64,000 nt of DNA from Lyophyllum atratum (lineage: Eukaryota; Basidiomycota; Agaricomycetes; Agaricales; Lyophyllaceae): positions 496,001 to 560,000 of the forward strand of contig JACGCN010000018.1 in the NCBI GenBank assembly GCA_014905825.1. Reading direction: 5' to 3'. The position numbers and the translations under genes are program-made. A model generated the notes under the pieces. The model saw only the letters and a list, made by a program, of their open reading frames with translations, had not been told where the DNA came from and did not search any database. Shown in pieces: positions 59,769 to 64,000 of this stretch. Position 1 is the first letter of the stretch; every line of letters starts with the position of its first letter.

Positions 59769-62700
59769 CTACAGACCATACCCCGCAGCCGCCAGCGCAC
59801 CCACCAACGGCGCCGCATCCGCCGCCTGCAACATAGCCTTCACATCCCCGCCGCGGCTCTTCGCCAGCCCCACCAACGCCTCCCCAAGGAACTGCTGCGG
59901 GTCCCGCACGTACTCCACAGGGTCCAGCTCAGGCGTGTCCGCCGCCGCGAGCCGCGAGTACGCAGCCTGGTACCCGGCGGTCTGCTCCTCGTAGTCGACC
60001 TCGGTGACGCCGGCGTGTGGGTCTTCGCCCTCCGCTTTTACGCCGTTGAGGTATTGTGGCTCTTTGAAGAGTTTCCCGAGGCTGGCGAATGTCGGGGGCC
60101 TGGGATGGGGCGGTGAGTATTGCGGTTCCGGTCACTGAGATAGTAGGTGAAGGGAACTCACCAGGCACTCATGGTCGGCTGCTGCATCATGTACGAGCTC
60201 TGTGTCAGCAATCGCGTAATACCAACCACCGCGAGCTTGCGGTCCTTTGTCGGGAGTAGCGGGACTTGGGGAACAATAAAGTTGAGCAGGATCTGCGACC
60301 AAAGACTATCCACGATCCTCGTCAGCCCCCTATTCCGTAACTCCAACAACAGCAATTATCACGTACTTGGGTTGAATCTCCTCCACAGTCCCGATGACAT
60401 AGTCAGGCGTCAAGCCCTGCACATCAATCGCCATCGTGAACAGGAAGAACCGCGCGAACAAATGCACATATTTATCCGTCTTGCTCGACTGCATCCTCGT
60501 CAACAGCGTCATAATGACCGCTTTGAAGTACTGCCTCAGATCTTCCGGTCTAACATTCAACACAACAGAATGCAGCAGCTCAAAGCCCCACGCGTCATTG
60601 AGCTTCGACGGAATGAGCCGCTGCTGCACGACCGCAAGGACCGACGCGACCTGCCCCGCAGCGAGCATCTGCGCACTGTCCCGCACCAGGAACGCCTTGA
60701 GGAGCTTCACCAGCCCAGGTATGCTGCCCTTTTGCTGCCACATGGCGGGAGTAAGAAGGAAGGGAAGGAGGCTGCGGTACTGTTCCGGCACATCCATCTT
60801 GTGGAGCTCCAGCATCTGTGCGAGGACCTGGAAGACGTAGGGGATGTATTCTAAAAGAAATTCGATCCGTTATCGTCCTTGTTCAGTGAGCGAACAAAGT
60901 ATAAAAGAACCCACGGTCGATATCCTGTTGCAGGATGATAGTAAACGGCCCAAAAAGGGTCTGCTCAAACGTCGGGAGCGTCGCCGCATTGCCACTAACC
61001 ACAAACCTATCCCAAAGCACTTCAAAAACCCACATCATGAAACGACTAGCGTAACACACTCACCTCATAAGCCCAGAGATACTCTCAAATATAAACTGGT
61101 CGAAACGCGGGTTACTCGGGTTCTTCGAGATAAGACCCAGTATCGCGACCAGCCGCCCGAGTGTCCTCTCAAACCCAGGCGTCAACGTCTGGCGCGCCGT
61201 CACAATCACCCGCATCACGCCTTGATTCCGATATTAGTCCTGGTGTTAAGAACGATAAGGAGGTAGTGATCCGCTTACATTTCATCAAGTGATCATTCTC
61301 GGCGACTTTTTCAGCCGTACCTGCAGACTCCATCTTGGTGAGCAGAGCATCGACCAACTCCGCCGCAAACTCGTGTATGTCCGCTTGAGCGAACCTAGAT
61401 GTACAGATATCATTAGTTAGATGGTGCGTCTGACGGGAGAAGAGACCATACATGAGTCGGTTCCCTTGCTTGATGAACAGAACGCGGTCGATGGTGATAG
61501 CCGCGTACGTATACGCAACGTAGTTGTCCGACCGCAAATGCCTCGCGAGCAGGGGAAGCACAGACAGGAGTTGTTCTTTCGTCAGCTTAAAGGGGAGGGA
61601 CTCAATATGCATATTAGGAAATGGCCATAGCCGCGGTGCACGTACCTGGTTCCGGAAAGTATACAAGAATTTGATAGCATCGACCTGCAGAATGGGATGC
61701 ACCGTCCCTTGTTCAGCCTGCAAGTCCTGGAACACATGGTCCGAGAAGAACTTGACAACATCCACGAGTGTATTGGTCGACGTAACACCATGCTGAACGA
61801 CCGAGATCAGTTCGCACGAAATCATATCACCATAGCAGACCAACTCACCTGAGACGTCGCACCCCGCGTAGCCAACGCCGTCAACAGATATACCGCACTA
61901 TCCTTCGCCTTCCAATTCTCCGCTTTATTGGACGCATACTCGTTCAATCCCGTTCCGATCCAGGACCCCACAATCTCTGTGGTCTCCGCCTCATATCCAC
62001 TACCCACCAGGGCCTGGAGGACATCCGCACCTGCCTGCCGGCGCGTCGCAGCATCAGTGCCAGCCGACGAGAGCGACAAGTCGAGACGGATGAACTCGAG
62101 CGGGTCGTCCTCGAACTGCTCCACATCATGTTCACGAAGCGCAACGTTGGGCACGACGACGCCCTGCACGAGGGAGGAGATGGTTTCTCGTGACGAGAAT
62201 AGGGGCTTGTAGTACCCTGAGCGGATCGCGGTGGAGATGAATCGCAATGATTGTGAGACCAGCTGGAGCACAGTCAGTAAAAACCGATGCCGTCGTAGAC
62301 GGACTTACACTGTCGTCGGCGACACCGGGCAGCTTGTTGGAGCCGATGAGGGCCCAGACAGCTTGCACGAGGGATTCAACAGAAGGCGAGTTTTGGAGTT
62401 GATCAGGGTATAGTTTGATGTAGAGCTAGGTATAGTATAAGGGCGTGCACGATACGAGGACCATCTGAGACTGCGCACCTCGGCAATCTCAAGAATTCCA
62501 GTTTTGACTTGGGAAGGCAGGGACGGCGTGGTGTCGTCGGGCTATCATTCCGGTCAGATGACATCATCGGAGACAAGGTGAAAGGCTCACATCGCCACGC
62601 AGCTCAGCGGGATCCCAGCTCATGAAGGCATGGAACCATCCAGTACCGGGTGCAAAGAACTCGGCATGCGTATCTTCAAGCGCAGGCGGCAGATCCTGGC

Positions 62701-63477
62701 AAGTAAAGTCGTAGAAAATGTCTATGAGGAGGACCATGGCCTGCGCCAGGAGTGCATAATTCGCGGTCGGTGTCGTCAGTGCAGGGTTGGGACTGGGGCT
62801 CGTTAGTAAAAGGGTCGCCGTTTGTCTAAAGAGGTGGAGGAACGGCGTGACGAATTTTGAAAGGACGAGGTTGATCTCGGAGAACAGGTCGTCCGAGCGT
62901 ACATGGGCACGCCACTGGCGGAATATGGAATGCGCGGTCTGGAGGACACCGATATTGACGTTGTAGTCCGTGGCCGAAAGGGAGGATACCAATTGCTGTA
63001 TGTATATGAGGTGAGATAGCTCCGAGCCAGGCGGTTGGGAGACGCACATCGATGAGATCCGTCCACTTCTGGGGGAAGTCGAGTTCCGCAATCAGCGAGA
63101 CAGACTCGGCCACCTGTGCTCGGACGGCCTTGTCTGCTGGGTTGGACAGCGCCAGCATGGCAGGGACGAGCTCAGATCGCAGGGCCGCTTTGTCTTGCTC
63201 CGCGAGCGGTTGTACATCCTGAAAGAAGGTTCGTAATCGCGCTCAAACAGCAGATCAAACAACGTAGACACACCTCCTCCCAGCGAAGCTTTGTGATGTT
63301 CTTGAGGTAGACGCCTCCTGCCAATCGTACAGCGCGATCCTGGCTCGGCTCGAGGACGAGGCGGAGCAGGTGAGACAGAAAGCCTTGCTGGACACTAACA
63401 GCGTTGAGGCTCTGTTCGGCCTGTTTTCTAGTGTCGGGGTTAAGGGACGCGAGGAGGAGAGCAGGGAGATCGGCCAT
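59769..63477 (-). CDS. CSE1: Importin-alpha re-exporter Cse1/CAS (exportin-2)
   Basis: Karyopherin that returns importin-alpha from nucleus to cytoplasm with RanGTP. The N-terminal importin-beta domain starts MADLPALLLASLNPDTRKQA, then LVLEPSQDRAVRLAGGVYLK and NITKLRWEE. HEAT-like exons follow in order: PADKAVRAQVAESVSLIAEL, FVTPFLHLFRQTATLLLTSP, REHDVEQFEDDPLEFIRLDL, KDSAVYLLTALATRGATSQ, EQLLSVLPLLARHLRSDNYV, ALLTKMESAGTAEKVAENDH, RFDQFIFESISGLM and EYIPYVFQVLAQMLELHKMD. The C-terminus is DAAPLVGALAAAGYGL, then TAG 59769-59771. REHDVEQFEDDPLEFIRLDL is a hallmark of CSE1. About eleven introns. Start ATG 63475-63477. Full length, about 1,000 residues. Confidence 0.94.
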
Positions 63478-64000
63478 GATGATGAGGGTGGAGGAGGTCG
63501 CCTAAAAGAATTTGGGTATCCTCCCGAGACGCGTGCTCTTTGTTTGTTCCTGCTTGCCACGCGCCTCTCCCATGATGGGCAACTGTCTGCTAGTTGAAGT
63601 TCTGAATCTATGCATCCCTCGCCCATCTCCAAGAAATACACAAATCTTGCACGTTAAACAACATACGTGGTTAGGCTGAATGCGTCATGTCTTCGCACCG
63701 TTTATTTCGGGCCTTGACACCATCAATGTTATCGTCCAGCTTCCAGAATTCCACCAAGTCGATGGCAACGGCCAATCCAAATTTCGGCACCCAATGCTTC
63801 TCATCCACCACGTGGGATCGACCAAGTAGATGACGATAAAAAGCACTCCTCATGTGGCAGCTTGCACTTACGACCCCCTCCTTCCATTGCACGCTGATCG
63901 AACACCGTGCCTCGATGTCGTGGAGCCGTCTTCTTTGACCCCTACACCAGTCACTCGGACCAATCACGTCCTGACTTCTGGTCACATTTCGGCTCAATAG
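63478..64000. other. Region right of CSE1 to the window edge
   Basis: 523 bp. The first part should be the CSE1 promoter. The remainder is covered by a minus-strand frame described separately. No repeat or RNA gene was recognised. Confidence 0.35.
63671..63997 (-). CDS. Partial unassigned frame at the right edge
   Basis: Open frame reaching the window edge without an ATG, ending at TAA 63671-63673. It reads CSISVQWKEGVVSASCHMRS, then GLAVAIDLVEFWKLDDNIDG and a basic end. A gtaagt donor near 63870 might interrupt it. It could be the 3' exon of a gene to the right, but no family was recognised. Confidence 0.25.
   Translation of the reverse strand: MSRNVTRSQDVIGPSDWCRGQRRRLHDIEARCSISVQWKEGVVSASCHMRSAFYRHLLGRSHVVDEKHWVPKFGLAVAIDLVEFWKLDDNIDGVKARNKRCEDMTHSA

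Overview
The window is 64 kb of nuclear DNA from a filamentous basidiomycete fungus, most likely an agaricomycete. Genes are dense on both strands and cut by many introns of about 45-60 bp with GT...AG ends. Proteins typical of this group are present: an agaric-type NLR, DUF1524-type secreted nuclease, F-box proteins and small secreted proteins. No transposase, reverse transcriptase, CRISPR array or viral gene was recognised.

Left part (1-31 kb): mainly conserved housekeeping genes. In order: AP-1 clathrin adaptor mu (minus), valyl-tRNA synthetase (minus), ribosome biogenesis factor Rrp7 (plus), an unknown protein (minus), a PTC7-type PP2C phosphatase (plus), a nonsense-interrupted unknown protein (minus), protein farnesyltransferase beta (minus), a tail-anchored FHA coiled-coil protein of the SLMAP/PRO45 type (minus), RNase P/MRP subunit Pop4 (minus), long-chain acyl-CoA synthetase (plus), ribosomal protein uL23 (plus), mitochondrial uS10 (plus), then a large NB-ARC/TPR NLR with a MLKL/HeLo-like N-terminal helical domain (minus).

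Middle part (31-46 kb): a more accessory stretch. It has a GPI-anchor-like secreted protein, a secreted HNH (DUF1524-like) nuclease with a 9-nt microexon, a GH5 glucanase, an F-box protein, several local DNA duplications and a small secreted protein gene or pseudogene. Inside it lies a convergent pair: a UCH37/BAP1-like deubiquitinase and an ASX-homology (ASXH/DEUBAD-like) protein. In animals these families form the PR-DUB deubiquitinase complex, so this neighbourhood is the most interesting feature of the window.

Right part (46-64 kb): an intron-containing tRNA-Gly, a C2H2 zinc-finger protein, a 3-kb tract with a probable decayed F-box-like gene, then three nuclear genes: a KDM4/JMJD2 histone demethylase with JmjN, JmjC, PHD/ePHD-like and Tudor-like modules, the DNA-repair protein Nbs1, and the importin-alpha exporter Cse1. 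The window ends in an unassigned partial reading frame.

CDS coordinates run from start codon to stop codon and include introns. Exon joins were read by eye from splice signals and reading-frame continuity, so individual junctions may be off by a few bases.
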